Source: Streptomyces sp. CB03234
GTDB lineage: Bacteria > Actinomycetota > Actinomycetes > Streptomycetales > Streptomycetaceae
Assembly (NCBI RefSeq): GCF_001905885.1
Contig: NZ_LIYH01000002.1
Coordinates: 1 to 64,000, forward strand
Length of the DNA: 64,000 nucleotides
Direction: 5' to 3'
Below are positions 16,572 to 25,776 of this stretch, in pieces (position 1 is the first letter of the stretch; the number at the start of each line of letters is the position of its first letter). The position numbers and the translations under genes are program-made. The notes under the pieces are model-generated. The model worked only from the letters and a program-made list of their open reading frames with translations, was not told the origin of the DNA and did no database searches.

Positions 16572-17404
16572 GTCTCTCCCAGCACTTTCTCGATCAAGGC
16601 CAGCGACTCTCGAGGAGTGAGAGCCTGCGCCCGGATGATTCCATAACGCATGTCGAGGATCCGGGTCTCTTTCGGGTCAGCGGTCACACGGCTGGTGAGC
16701 TGCACTTCATTCAGTCCGACCGTCGCTCCGTCCTGGAGCTTGAGCAACCGGAACGGACCGCCGAGCCCGGAGTTCTCCTCGCGGCTCAAAGGCAGGACTT
16801 GCAAGTCGACGTTCCGCAACCGCCCCACCTCCAACAACCGTTCGAGCTGCGGCCGCATCACCATCTTGCCCCCGATCAAGCGGCGTAGCGTCGCCTCGCA
16901 CTGCACAAAGCTGAAAACCGGCCGTGCGGTTGCAGTGTCGAGGATCTCCTGGCGGGCCAGTCGTGCGGCGACCCGCTGTTCCAGTTCCTCCTCTGTGAAC
17001 GGAGGCCGACGGCCGCCGAACACAGCACGCGCGTACTCCTCCGTCTGCAGCAAGCCGTCGATGACCGAGTTGTTGTAGGCACAGATCTCGACCGCCTCGG
17101 CCTCAAGGCGCTTCACGTCCCGTACCTTCTTCGGGTACCGGACCTCCGCCACGTCCTTCTTCATCGCCGCGATCCGGCCGCCCGCGTTCAGGACCTGGTC
17201 GGAGCGGTCCAGGTACTCGGGGCGGGGAATGCGGCGTCCGCGCTCGACGGAGGAGACGAGTTCCTCCCCGTACCCGATGGCGGCCCCGAACTCGGCCTGT
17301 GTGAGGCCGGCCGCCTCGCGCCACAGCTTCAGTTGCCGTACGACGGTCCTCATCACGGCCCCGGCCTCGTCGTCCTCCAGGTCCGCGTCCCAGTCGTCAC
17401 TCAC
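16568..17404 (-). CDS. XRE/Scr1-type DNA-binding regulator (WhiJ-like)
   Basis: The 278-residue protein has an N-terminal helix-turn-helix (about 22-75, REAAGLTQAEFGAAIGYGEELVSSVERGRR) and a long C-terminal DUF5753-type ligand or effector domain (about 95-275, EICAYNNSVIDGLLQTEEYARAVF). It pairs with DUF397 downstream and a HATPase gene on the opposite strand, the layout of whiJ-like modules that tune development or secondary metabolism. The GTG at 17404 is used; an ATG at 17353 (MRTVVRQL) would also keep the whole HTH. Confidence 0.86.
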   Translation of the reverse strand: MSDDWDADLEDDEAGAVMRTVVRQLKLWREAAGLTQAEFGAAIGYGEELVSSVERGRRIPRPEYLDRSDQVLNAGGRIAAMKKDVAEVRYPKKVRDVKRLEAEAVEICAYNNSVIDGLLQTEEYARAVFGGRRPPFTEEELEQRVAARLARQEILDTATARPVFSFVQCEATLRRLIGGKMVMRPQLERLLEVGRLRNVDLQVLPLSREENSGLGGPFRLLKLQDGATVGLNEVQLTSRVTADPKETRILDMRYGIIRAQALTPRESLALIEKVLGET

Positions 17405-17539
17405 GTCCGTCGCCCTCCCGCCGAGCCCTTTCCGGTCATCCCGTACGGCCCGGACGGAACCGGACGTCACGCGGACAGTCGCCGTCCGCACGGGCTGCCT
17501 TTCTTCACAGCGTACGCACGCGTGGACACGCTGGGTGAC

Positions 17540-17980
17540 GTGAATCGACAAATCGCGCCCCTTACCCCCGCCCCGCCGTACCAGTTCTCCGTGCCGCTCT
17601 CCGCCACCCGTCGCGGGGCGCGGTTGGCCCGGCTGCTGGCGGTGGAGCAACTGTGTTCGTGGGGGCTGGCGCTGGATCCGGCGAGGCTCATCGTGGCGGA
17701 GCTGGCGGCGAACGCCGTGTCGCATGGGCGGGTGCCTGGACGGAGCTTCCGGCTCACGCTCGCTGTGGTGCAGGCCGCCACGCTCCGGGTGGAAGTGACG
17801 GACGCCCGTCACGAGCGGCTGCCCCTACGTACGGTGGAGCCGGCCGGTGGGGTGGCCGAGTCCGGTTACGGGCTGTTGCTCGTCGAGGTGTTGGCGGATC
17901 GCTGGGGCGTCGAGCTCGGTCCGGTGCCGTGCAAGACCGTCTGGGCGGAACTCGACCTCGTCTCGCCTCCCGACTGCTGA
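17540..17980 (+). CDS. HATPase-domain protein, anti-sigma/RsbW-like
   Basis: The 146-residue protein is a single GHKL ATPase domain. The N box is VAELAANAVSHG, the G1 box falls in VTDARHERLP and the G2 region in ESGYGLLLVEVLADRWGV. Such stand-alone domains are common in streptomycetes as anti-sigma kinases or as the third member of whiJ-type modules. The GTG start at 17540 is the first that leaves a compact N terminus. It is transcribed divergently from the XRE gene across a 135 bp gap. Confidence 0.83.
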   Translation: MNRQIAPLTPAPPYQFSVPLSATRRGARLARLLAVEQLCSWGLALDPARLIVAELAANAVSHGRVPGRSFRLTLAVVQAATLRVEVTDARHERLPLRTVEPAGGVAESGYGLLLVEVLADRWGVELGPVPCKTVWAELDLVSPPDC

Positions 17981-18254
17981 ACGCGTCACCGGAGCCCGGA
18001 AACCCGGGATCCGGTGGGCCGGGAGCCGGTGCGGCAGGCGGTCAAAGACAAATAACCTTGGGAAAGAACCTTCCAAACCAACCAAACCCCGCGTACGTCA
18101 CTCGCTGGAGTGAATCCGCCCAACACGGGTGGCGCGGGGGCGGTTTGGCCGGGCACGCTCGCCGTTGACAACCGCAGATATGCGACGGCCCCCGCCGGGA
18201 GTGCGAATCCCAGTGCGAGGGCCTGACCATCGAGGAAGAGAAAAGGTCTTCCCC

Positions 18255-19112
18255 ATGGCTGAGCCAAAGCGTAGCGCCGCTGTGCGCCCGCGACCCCGTG
18301 TTCTCCGAAGCACCACCCACACCGGGGTCACCCACATCAGGGAACACCAGCCGGACCGCTACACGATCATCGGCAACCACCTGGCCCAGCACGCCGAGCT
18401 GTCCCTCACCGCGATCGGGCTGGCCACCCACATCCTGTCGCTGCCCGAAGGCGCCTCGATCGACATTCGCACCCTCGCCGCCCGGTTCCCCGAGAGCCGC
18501 GACCGGATCGCCTCGACCCTGCGTGAGCTGGAGGCGCACGGCTACATCCGACGGGTACGGGAGCGCACGACCAGTGGCCGCATGGTGACCCGTACCTACG
18601 CCTACAACGCCCCGGCGCTCGGCGTGGTCAGGCCTCCGGAGCCGCTCGCGCCGGTGGAACCCGTACCGCCGGTGTCATCGGTGACAGCGGCGGCGCCCGT
18701 CGTGGTGGCCGTGCCCGAACCCGCCGAGGCGGTCGGCGGCGAGCACCACGACACCGCTGTCGCCCTCCTCGCGGGTCTGCGCCGCACCGACGACCGGCTC
18801 ACCCTCTCCGGACGGGAGGTACGGCGTCTCGCCCCCGCCGTGGCCGCGTGGTTCGACAACGGTGCCAGCCCCGCTGCCGTCCACCGCACCCTGACCGCGT
18901 GCCTGCCGGTGGATATGACCAGCCCGGCAGGACTCCTCGGGCACCGGCTGCGGGAGATGCTGCCTCCGCCGCTCCCCGCAGGGGACACCCTGGGCGTCGA
19001 GGCCGCCCCGCCTCATCCGTTCCAGACCTGCGACACGTGCGACCGCGCGTTCCGCTCGCCTGAGCCGGGGTGCTGCCGCGAATGCCGTTCCGGGACGGCG
19101 TTGGCGGCCTGA
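18255..19112 (+). CDS. Winged-helix protein with C-terminal zinc ribbon
   Basis: The 285-residue protein has a winged-helix domain at about 45-120 (LSLTAIGLATHILSLPEG, then TLRELEAHGYIRRVRERTTSGR), a proline/valine-rich linker, a helical domain (about 165-240) and a C-terminal Cys4 element, CDTCDRAFRSPEPGCCRECRS. It is of a kind seen near Streptomyces regulatory modules and resembles plasmid replication-like or MarR-like helix-turn-helix proteins. Function is unknown. The 274 bp before it hold an unusually A-rich tract (18044-18095) with repeated CCAAACCAACCAAAC words and the imperfect dyad TTGGGAAAGAACCTTCCAA. Confidence 0.7.
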   Translation: MAEPKRSAAVRPRPRVLRSTTHTGVTHIREHQPDRYTIIGNHLAQHAELSLTAIGLATHILSLPEGASIDIRTLAARFPESRDRIASTLRELEAHGYIRRVRERTTSGRMVTRTYAYNAPALGVVRPPEPLAPVEPVPPVSSVTAAAPVVVAVPEPAEAVGGEHHDTAVALLAGLRRTDDRLTLSGREVRRLAPAVAAWFDNGASPAAVHRTLTACLPVDMTSPAGLLGHRLREMLPPPLPAGDTLGVEAAPPHPFQTCDTCDRAFRSPEPGCCRECRSGTALAA

Positions 19113-19209
19113 GCGCGACTGCGGCGGGGCGGCGGAGGGGCGGCGGAGGGGCGGTGAGTCCGGCAGGCTGTCGGCAAGAGCACGGGCGGGGCGGGCGTAG
19201 CGTGGGCGT

Positions 19210-20208
19210 ATGACTTCGTACGGATCCTTCCCCGGTGCGCGGCCGCGGCGGCTGCGGACGACTCCCGTGATGCGGCGGATGGTCGCGGAGACGCGGCTCC
19301 ACCCGGCCGATCTGATCCTGCCCGCGTTCGTGCGGGAGGGGGTGAGCGAGCCGGTGCCGATCTCGGCGATGCCCGGCGTGGTGCAGCACACGCGGGACAC
19401 GCTGCGGAAGGCCGCCGTGGAGGCGGTCGAGGCCGGGGTCTCCGGGATCATGCTCTTCGGGGTGCCGGAGGACGCGAAGAAGGACGCGGCGGGGACGGCC
19501 GGGACCGATCCGGACGGGATTCTTCAGGTCGCGATCCGGGACGTGCGGGCCGAGGTGGGTGACGAGCTCGTTGTGATGTCGGATCTGTGTCTGGACGAGT
19601 ACACGGATCACGGGCACTGCGGTGTGCTGGATCAGGAGGGGCGCGTCGACAATGACGCGACCCTGGAGCGGTACGCCGAGATGGCGCAGGTGCAGGCGGA
19701 CGCGGGCGTTCATGTGGTGGGGCCCAGCGGGATGATGGACGGTCAGGTCGGCGTCATCCGGGAGGCGCTCGACACCATCGGCAAGGAGGACGTGGCGGTG
19801 CTCGCCTACACGGCGAAGTACGCGTCGGCGTTCTACGGGCCGTTCCGGGAAGCGGTCGGGTCGTCGCTGACGGGTGACCGCAAGACGTACCAGCAGGATG
19901 CGGCCAATGTCCGGGAGTCCATGCGGGAGCTGGCGCTGGACCTGGAAGAGGGCGCCGACATGGTGATGGTCAAGCCGGCCGGGCCCTACCTGGACGTGCT
20001 GGCGAGGGTCGCGGACGCGGTGGACGTGCCGGTCGCCGCGTACCAGATCAGTGGTGAGTACGCGATGATCGAGGCCGCCGCCGAGAAGGGCTGGATCGAG
20101 CGGGACAAGGCGATCCTGGAGTCCCTGACGGGGATCAAGCGGGCGGGCGCGCAGATGATCCTCACCTACTGGGCGACGGAGGTCGCCCAGCGGATCGGCC
20201 GCGGCTAG
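19210..20208 (+). CDS. hemB: Porphobilinogen synthase (delta-aminolevulinate dehydratase)
   Basis: The 332-residue enzyme condenses two 5-aminolevulinates to porphobilinogen. Visible family blocks are [29 protein letters not shown], the metal-site region [16 protein letters not shown], active-site lysines in [14 protein letters not shown] and [12 protein letters not shown], and [13 protein letters not shown]. In other streptomycetes hemB follows hemD closely; here a regulatory module separates them by about 3 kb. The last bases overlap the convergent gene by four bases. Confidence 0.96.
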   Translation: MTSYGSFPGARPRRLRTTPVMRRMVAETRLHPADLILPAFVREGVSEPVPISAMPGVVQHTRDTLRKAAVEAVEAGVSGIMLFGVPEDAKKDAAGTAGTDPDGILQVAIRDVRAEVGDELVVMSDLCLDEYTDHGHCGVLDQEGRVDNDATLERYAEMAQVQADAGVHVVGPSGMMDGQVGVIREALDTIGKEDVAVLAYTAKYASAFYGPFREAVGSSLTGDRKTYQQDAANVRESMRELALDLEEGADMVMVKPAGPYLDVLARVADAVDVPVAAYQISGEYAMIEAAAEKGWIERDKAILESLTGIKRAGAQMILTYWATEVAQRIGRG

Positions 20209-20876
20209 AGCCCCGTACCGGCGAGGACGTTGCCCGCGCTGTCGTAGAGCGTGATGGCAGGGTCGGCCGTCGCGCTCGCGTACCAGGCGCCCCAGCCCGG
20301 TTTGCCGGGGAGTTCCACCATGGTGGCGGTGGTGGTGCGGCCGGTCTGGTCGGTGAGTGTGACGCGGGCGGCGTCCTTGGTGCCGTAGTAGACGCCGGAG
20401 TGGAAGGTGCGCCGGCCGTCGGATTCCGACTGGTGGCTGATGCCGGGCCTGGTGGTGTCCAGGTTGCCGTCGGTGACGCTGCGGAAGTTCTCACCGCCGT
20501 CAGGGGTGGACCAGTGCTTGCCCTCCTCGGTGAGCCACAGCTCCACTCCGGGGGCTGCCTTGACGCGTTCGCCCGGTGCCACGACCTTGGGCGGGGTGGG
20601 GGCTGGGCGTTGTCTCCTCGGTGCGGGCGGCGGGCTCGCCGTCGGTGAGGCCGGGGTCACCACGGGCCGGTGCTGTTCCGGTGCGACGAACCGGTGGGCG
20701 GTGACGGCCAAGGAGGCCACCAGCAGGCCGCAGCAGGCCGTCAGCCCCGCCGTGCGCCGTCGGCGGCGGGCACGTCCGGCCCGTTCGACGGCCGTGAGCG
20801 GTACGGGGCCGGGGGTGATGCCGTGGGCCGCGTCGGCGAACACCTCGCGCAGCCGGGCTTCCTCTGTGGGGTTCAT
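20205..20876 (-). CDS. Membrane protein coupled to an ECF sigma factor, probable anti-sigma factor
   Basis: The 223-residue protein has a short cytoplasmic N terminus ([20 protein letters not shown]), an arginine-rich stretch, one transmembrane helix at about 41-62 and an extracytoplasmic domain of about 115 residues starting [18 protein letters not shown]. Its ATG overlaps the end of the sigma-factor gene (4 bp). Order and topology suggest a membrane anti-sigma factor, although no zinc-binding HxxxCxxC is present. The outer domain is almost identical to that of the secreted protein two genes upstream. Confidence 0.7.
   Translation of the reverse strand: MNPTEEARLREVFADAAHGITPGPVPLTAVERAGRARRRRRTAGLTACCGLLVASLAVTAHRFVAPEQHRPVVTPASPTASPPPAPRRQRPAPTPPKVVAPGERVKAAPGVELWLTEEGKHWSTPDGGENFRSVTDGNLDTTRPGISHQSESDGRRTFHSGVYYGTKDAARVTLTDQTGRTTTATMVELPGKPGWGAWYASATADPAITLYDSAGNVLAGTGL
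20279..20582. repeat. Direct repeat, copy A (about 304 bp)
   Basis: This stretch matches 21581-21884 in the same orientation with about nine substitutions and no gaps, roughly 97% identity. It encodes most of the outer domain of the sigma-linked membrane protein, from VVAPGERVK to GAWY. The similarity stops sharply at both ends. Confidence 0.92.
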
Positions 20877-21391
20877 CGCTTCGCTCCGGGGGAGGCGTGG
20901 GGGTGGCCGGCGAGGGCGGCGTGGGCGCGCAGCGCCTCCAGGCCGCGCCTGGCATGGGTCTTGACCGTGCCGACGGAGCAGTTCAGTACGTCGGCGATGT
21001 CCTGCTCGCTCAGGTCCTCCCAGTAACGCAGGACCATCACGGCCCGCTGGCGGGCGGACAGGTCCCCCAGCGCTTCCCACAGAACCGTGTGCGCTTCGAC
21101 CGACTCGGCGTGCGAGCGGTGGGCCTTCTCCGGGAGGAACGGCATCAGCAGATGGACGACGCGTCTCTTGCGGAGGCGGCTGAGGTTGTTGTTGACCAGG
21201 GCGCGCCGCACGTACATGTCGATCTCGTCGCGGGGGATCCACCGCCAGCGCGCGTAGAGCTTGGCGAGCGTCGTCTGCACCAGGTCCTCCGCCTCGTGGA
21301 AGTCGCCGGTGAGCAGTTGGGCCGTGCGCACCAGGCGGGGCCAGGACGCCGTGGCGTACTCGGCGAAGTCGGAGGTGTTCTCCTCGGGCAC
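20873..21391 (-). CDS. ECF RNA polymerase sigma factor, SigE-family
   Basis: The 172-residue sigma factor has region 2 at about 10-75 (EYATASWPRLVRTAQLLTGDFHEAEDLVQTTLAKLYARW) and region 4 at about 105-160 (LGDLSARQRAVMVLRYWEDLSEQDIADVLNCSVGTVKTHARRGLEAL). It is the short SigE-family type frequent in streptomycetes. The GTG at 21391 is preceded by GAGGA at nine bases. Its stop overlaps the start of the probable anti-sigma gene. A secreted protein gene with the same outer domain lies just upstream. Confidence 0.88.
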   Translation of the reverse strand: MPEENTSDFAEYATASWPRLVRTAQLLTGDFHEAEDLVQTTLAKLYARWRWIPRDEIDMYVRRALVNNNLSRLRKRRVVHLLMPFLPEKAHRSHAESVEAHTVLWEALGDLSARQRAVMVLRYWEDLSEQDIADVLNCSVGTVKTHARRGLEALRAHAALAGHPHASPGAKR

Positions 21392-21473
21392 GGTGAGGGT
21401 CCTCGCGTTCGGCGGCGGGGTGGTGGCAGGGCCCGCCCCGTGTCGGGCCCTGCCACCAGGATCGGAACGGAGA

Positions 21474-22016
21474 TCAGGACACGTCGGAGAAGTCGTGGCC
21501 GGGCAGTTCGGCGAGGACCCTGCCCGCGCTGTCGTGGAGGGTGACGGTGTGGCTGCCCGCCGTGTGGGCCCGTGTGGTGACGTACCAGGCGCCCCAGCCC
21601 GGCTTGCCGGGGAGTTCCACCATGGTGGCGGTGGTGGTGCGGCCGGTCTGGTCGGTGAGTGTGACGCGGGCGGCGTCCTTGGTGCCGTAGTAGACGCCGG
21701 AGTGGAAGGTGCGCCGGCCGTCGGATTCCGACTGGTGGCTGATGCCCGGTCTGGTCATGTCCAGGTTGCCGTCGGTGACGCTGCGGAAGTTCTCACCGCC
21801 GTCGGGGGTTGACCAGTGCTTGCCCTCCTCGGTGAGCCACAGCTCCACTCCGGGCGCCGCCTTGACGCGTTCGCCCGGTGCCACCACTCGTATCGATGAG
21901 GTGTGCCGCTCGGACGTCTTCTTCACGGGTGCGGCCGCCGCGTACGCCACGGCCGGTGTTCCCACCAGCGCGGCCGCCACGGATACGGCGAGCGCGTACT
22001 TCTTCATCCGGGTCAT
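21474..22016 (-). CDS. Secreted protein sharing the sigma-linked outer domain
   Basis: The 180-residue protein begins with a clear signal peptide (MTRMKKYALAVSVAAALVG, cleavage likely after YAAAA), then a short linker and the same domain as in the membrane protein downstream of the sigma gene: [18 protein letters not shown] through GKPGWGAWY. The C-terminal 25 residues differ (HTAGSHTVTLHDSAGRVLAEL) but share the TLHDSAG pattern. A start at 22007 (MKKY) is also possible. Being soluble and extracellular, it could be a ligand or a decoy for the membrane copy. Function is unknown. Confidence 0.72.
   Translation of the reverse strand: MTRMKKYALAVSVAAALVGTPAVAYAAAAPVKKTSERHTSSIRVVAPGERVKAAPGVELWLTEEGKHWSTPDGGENFRSVTDGNLDMTRPGISHQSESDGRRTFHSGVYYGTKDAARVTLTDQTGRTTTATMVELPGKPGWGAWYVTTRAHTAGSHTVTLHDSAGRVLAELPGHDFSDVS
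21581..21884. repeat. Direct repeat, copy B (about 304 bp)
   Basis: This is the partner of 20279-20582, about 97% identical and in the same orientation, with an offset of 1302 bases. It encodes the core of the secreted protein. The two copies flank the ECF sigma factor gene. Confidence 0.92.
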
Positions 22017-22122
22017 GGATGTGTGACTCCCTTGTGGATCAGCAGGGGCGAACTGGCGGAGTGGCGCCTCTCCACTCCTTCCAACTCCCTGTGCGCCGGG
22101 CCCGGATGACACCGCGCGCCGG

Positions 22123-22848
22123 TCAGTCCCACCAGAACGTCCAGTCCTGGCGGTCGAGCACCTCCTCGGCGGCGTAGGCGCGGAGCGTGTCGTAGCCGTC
22201 CCAGATGTTGTCGGGGCAGAACGCGTAGTGCTCCGCCGCCACGGCGAGGGCGTCGGCGATGGTGCGGGGCGGCGCCGCGACGGAGACGGTGAGGAGGTCG
22301 GCGCCCAGGCCCACGACCCGTATGCCGAACCGGTCCTCCCAGGAGCGGAGGACGGTGGAGAGGTGGACGGCGTCGGTGTGGGCCGTGGCGCCGGACCAGC
22401 CGAGGACGGCCGGGATGTCGGCGCTGCGGCGGGCGGGGACCAGTGCGCCGCGGGCGCCCTTCAGCCAGTCGTCGTCGTGGAGGAGTTCGGTCGTGATGCG
22501 GGCGGCTGTGGCGTCCGGGTCGGTGGCGCCGTCGGAGGCCGGTGCGAGGCCGGGCCACGTGGCGGAGAAGGGCGTGAGGGTGCCGGCGTCCTCCTCCTGG
22601 GCCAGTTCGTCCCACAGGTCGGCCAGCGTCGCGGCCGGGTCGTGGTCGTCGGGGTCGGCCACCTGGCTCGGGTGGAAGTACTGGGTCTCGGTGAGCAGCA
22701 GCGGCTGCATTCCGGCGGCTTCCCGGGCGGGCAGGAGTCGTGCCCAGGTGTCGGGCGTGGCGGGCTCGTCCGCGTACCAGAGCGAGGGCTGGACGCGCAT
22801 GGTGCCGGGCGGCAGGTCCAGGCCCAGCGCGTTCGGGTTGATGACCAT
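22123..22848 (-). CDS. DUF4253 domain protein
   Basis: The 241-residue cytoplasmic protein ends with the DUF4253 hallmark: GIRVVGLGADLLTVSVAAPP, then AAEHYAFCPDNIWDGYDTLRAYAAEEVLDRQDWTFWWD. DUF4253 is widespread in actinobacteria, sometimes in polymorphic-toxin immunity settings, but its role is unknown. No signal peptide or membrane segment is seen. No toxin gene is visible nearby, so an immunity role is not supported here. Confidence 0.8.
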   Translation of the reverse strand: MVINPNALGLDLPPGTMRVQPSLWYADEPATPDTWARLLPAREAAGMQPLLLTETQYFHPSQVADPDDHDPAATLADLWDELAQEEDAGTLTPFSATWPGLAPASDGATDPDATAARITTELLHDDDWLKGARGALVPARRSADIPAVLGWSGATAHTDAVHLSTVLRSWEDRFGIRVVGLGADLLTVSVAAPPRTIADALAVAAEHYAFCPDNIWDGYDTLRAYAAEEVLDRQDWTFWWD

Positions 22849-22887
22849 GGAACGACCTTAAGTGCCGCCACTGACAATCGAGTCGGC

Positions 22888-23667
22888 TCAGGGACGCGAC
22901 TCGTACAGGGCGGCGTGGTAGCGGCCCTCCGCCTCCCGGCCGGTGGGGTCCAGGCCCGCGAGACGTACGGCGGAGATGGCCGCGCGCCGCTCCTGCGGGC
23001 TCGTGAACAGGCGTTGGGGATAGGTGCGTTCCGGATCGGTGCGGGTGGTGAGGCCGAAGCCCGCGAGGCAGGACGCGATGGGCGCGTAGGTCACCGTCCG
23101 CAGGGCGAAGGCGCTCACCCACACCGGGCGCCGTGCGCATTCGAGCAGCGCGGCGAAGGTGCGGCGGCTGAGGAAACTGGCGCCACCGGTGAGGGTGATG
23201 AGGCCGACGTCGGCCATCGTGGCGGTCAGCGCGGGGGGCGGGGCGTGCTCTTCGAGGTCGACGGCGTGGACGCCGTCGAGGAGACCGACCGCGCGGGCGT
23301 AGTCGAGGGCGCCCTGGGCGATGTCGAGGCCGACGACGCGAACGGCGTCGGGGCGGCGCCTGGCGGCGTAGAAGTCCTTGTCCCGCTCGATGAGTTCGGC
23401 GGTCGTCAGGCGCTGGACCTCGGGGCTCGTGTAGTGGGCGTACAGGTCGGCGAGGGTCAGGTCGTGGTTGAGCAGGGCGGCGTTGATGCCGTACGAGCAG
23501 CACAGGTCGAGGACGGTGAGGCCGGGTTCGGCGCGTTCGGCGAGGGTGCGGCGGAAGACGGCCTGGGCGTGGTGGGGTATCTCGTACGACAGCGGCGCCA
23601 GCCGGGCGAAGTAGGCGCGCGGGTCGGGGCGGTCGTAGATGTCCTCGAAGCTGGTCATGCCGTGCAT
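22888..23667 (-). CDS. Class I SAM-dependent methyltransferase
   Basis: The 259-residue protein has a Rossmann methyltransferase fold: motif I is VLDLCCSYGINAALL (about 51-65), motif II the acidic VVGLDIAQGALDYA, and a motif IV-like VGLITLTGGASF. The N terminus FEDIYDRPDPRAYFARLAPL resembles stand-alone methyltransferases of unknown substrate. The ATG at 23667 is used; MTS at 23658 is also possible. It lies upstream of the DUF4253 gene with a 39 bp gap, so the pair may be one operon. Confidence 0.78.
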   Translation of the reverse strand: MHGMTSFEDIYDRPDPRAYFARLAPLSYEIPHHAQAVFRRTLAERAEPGLTVLDLCCSYGINAALLNHDLTLADLYAHYTSPEVQRLTTAELIERDKDFYAARRRPDAVRVVGLDIAQGALDYARAVGLLDGVHAVDLEEHAPPPALTATMADVGLITLTGGASFLSRRTFAALLECARRPVWVSAFALRTVTYAPIASCLAGFGLTTRTDPERTYPQRLFTSPQERRAAISAVRLAGLDPTGREAEGRYHAALYESRP

Positions 23668-23793
23668 CGGTTCCTCCTGCCGTACGGGTCAGCGCTGGCA
23701 TCCTGTCCCGCCCGGCGCCCCCGGCGGCGGGCGCAACGGGGGCGCATGGGCGCAGGCGGGTCACAGGTGGCCGGAACCGCTCTCCGCGACGGG

Positions 23794-23829
23794 AGAGGGG
23801 GGCGTGCCGGATGCGGCACGCCCCCCTCT
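23794..23829 (-). terminator. Terminator of argS
   Basis: A perfect 16 bp stem, AGAGGGGGGCGTGCCG with its exact complement, closes a four-base loop. It lies 17 bases after the argS stop on the minus strand, a strong intrinsic terminator for a high-GC genome. Confidence 0.88.
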
Positions 23830-23846
23830 TCGTGGCTGGGTGCGGG

Positions 23847-25604
23847 TCAGAGGCGCTCGGGCGTACGGATGCCGAGGAGGGCCATGCCCTGGTGGAGCGT
23901 GCGGGCGGTCAGGTCGATGAGGAAGAGGCGGTTCTCGAGCTGGGCCGGGGTGTCCGCCTTGAGGACCGGGCACTGGTCGTAGAACTTCGTCAGGTGCGAC
24001 GCCAGCTGGTACAGGTACGCGGCCAGCTTGTGCGGCTCGTACGTGGTCGCCACCTCGGCCAGCGTCTCGGCGAACTGGTCCAGGTGCAGGCCCAGCGCGC
24101 GCTCGGCCGGGGCGAGGGCGATGTCCGGGTGGGCGGCCGGCTTGGAGTCGCCGGCCTTGCGGATGATCGACTTGATACGGGCGTACGCGTACTGGAGGTA
24201 GACGGACGTGTCGCCGTTGAGCGACACCATCTGGTCCAGGTCGAACTTGTAGTCCCGGGACGCGGACGTGGACAGGTCGGCGTACTTGATCGCGCCGATG
24301 CCGACCTGGGCGGCGCGCTCGGCGATCTCGTCCTCGGTCAGGTCCTGGGCCTTCTCGCGGACCACGGCCGCCGCCCGGTCGATCGCCTCGTCCAGCAGGT
24401 CGACCAGCCGGACCGTCTCGCCCTCGCGGGTCTTGAACGGCTTGCCGTCCTTGCCGAGGACCGTGCCGAAGGCGAGCTGGACGGCATGCACCTGGTCGCC
24501 CAGCCAGCCCGCGCGGCGGGCGGTTTCGAAGACCATCTTGAAGTGCAGCGACTGGCGGGCGTCCACCACGTACACCAGGGTGTCCGCGCCCAGGTTCTGG
24601 ACGCGGTCGCGGATCGCGGACAGGTCGGTGGCCGCGTAGCCGTAGCCGCCGTTGGACTTCTTGACGATCAGGGGGACCGGGTTGCCGTCCGGGCCCTTGA
24701 CGTCGTCGAAGAAGACGCACAGGGCGCCCTCGGAGCGGACCGCGACGCCGGACTCCTCCAGCAGGCGGCACGTCTCGTCGAGCATGTCGTTGTAGCCGGA
24801 CTCGCCGACCACGTCCGGGTCGTTGATCTCCATGTCGAGCTTGTTGAAGACCGAGTAGAAGTAGATCTTCGACTCGTCGACGAACCGCTGCCACAGGGCG
24901 AGCGTCTCCTCGTCGCCCGACTGGAGGGCCACCACGCGGTCGCGCGAGCGCGCCTTGAACTCCTCGTCGGAGTCGAAGTGCGCCCGGGCCGCCTTGTAGA
25001 GCCGGTTGAGGTTGGACATCGCCTCCTCGCCGGAGACGTCCGCGTCCTTGTGGTCCAGCTCGTGCGGGTGCTCGATCAGGTACTGGATGAGCATGCCGAA
25101 CTGGGTGCCCCAGTCGCCGATGTGGTGGCGGCGGATCACCTTCTCGCCCGCGAACTCCATGATCTTGACCATGGCGTCGCCGATGACGGCGGAGCGGAGG
25201 TGCCCGACGTGCATCTCCTTCGCCACGTTCGGCTGGGCGTAGTCGATGACCGTCGTGCCGGCCTTCTCGGCGTACGGGACGCCGAGGCGCTCGTCGGCGG
25301 CGCGGGCGGCGAGGGTGTCGAGGATCGCCTTGTCGGTGAGGGTGATGTTGAGGAAGCCGGGGCCGGAGACCTCGATGTCCTTGAGGACGTCGTTGGCGCC
25401 GATGGCCTCGACGACCTTGGTCGCCAGCTCGCGCGGATTGCCCTTGAGCTTCTTCGCCAGGGCCAGGATGCCGTTGGCCTGGAAGTCGGCCCGGTCGCTT
25501 CGTCGCAGCAGCGGGTCGGCGGAGCCGGCCTCCGGCAGGGCTGCCGTCAGGGCGTCCGCGAGGCGCTGCCGCACGGTCGAAGCGAGGGAAGGGACCGAGG
25601 CCAT
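23847..25604 (-). CDS. argS: Arginyl-tRNA synthetase
   Basis: The 585-residue class I synthetase charges tRNA(Arg). It has the N-terminal Add1 domain (about 1-100), the HIGH motif as HVGH in [31 protein letters not shown] nearby, a lysine-poor KMSKS region (GKPFKTREG), and a C-terminal DALR helical domain ending [12 protein letters not shown]. The ATG at 25604 yields the standard N terminus [15 protein letters not shown]. It is divergent from lysS across a 172 bp intergenic region that must hold both promoters. Confidence 0.96.
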   Translation of the reverse strand: MASVPSLASTVRQRLADALTAALPEAGSADPLLRRSDRADFQANGILALAKKLKGNPRELATKVVEAIGANDVLKDIEVSGPGFLNITLTDKAILDTLAARAADERLGVPYAEKAGTTVIDYAQPNVAKEMHVGHLRSAVIGDAMVKIMEFAGEKVIRRHHIGDWGTQFGMLIQYLIEHPHELDHKDADVSGEEAMSNLNRLYKAARAHFDSDEEFKARSRDRVVALQSGDEETLALWQRFVDESKIYFYSVFNKLDMEINDPDVVGESGYNDMLDETCRLLEESGVAVRSEGALCVFFDDVKGPDGNPVPLIVKKSNGGYGYAATDLSAIRDRVQNLGADTLVYVVDARQSLHFKMVFETARRAGWLGDQVHAVQLAFGTVLGKDGKPFKTREGETVRLVDLLDEAIDRAAAVVREKAQDLTEDEIAERAAQVGIGAIKYADLSTSASRDYKFDLDQMVSLNGDTSVYLQYAYARIKSIIRKAGDSKPAAHPDIALAPAERALGLHLDQFAETLAEVATTYEPHKLAAYLYQLASHLTKFYDQCPVLKADTPAQLENRLFLIDLTARTLHQGMALLGIRTPERL

Positions 25605-25776
25605 GAGCTTCCGTTCCTGTCGTGGTGGTGAATGCCTATTCCGGTTGTCAAGTGTCCCATGGGTCCGCAAGCTCTTTGTCGGGGCTTTGCCCGGCCTGTG
25701 GACAACCTCGGGGGACGTTGTTCCGTCTGGGAGAATGTCTTACGCCAGCCTTCGAGAATCCCAAGGAATCAAGGAC

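Noticed and set aside
17981..18254. Phage or plasmid attachment site
   Set aside because: The A-rich tract has repeated words but no tRNA gene, integrase or flanking direct repeat to support it.
22123..22848. Immunity protein of a toxin system
   Set aside because: DUF4253 can occur in such contexts, but no toxin or secretion gene is adjacent.
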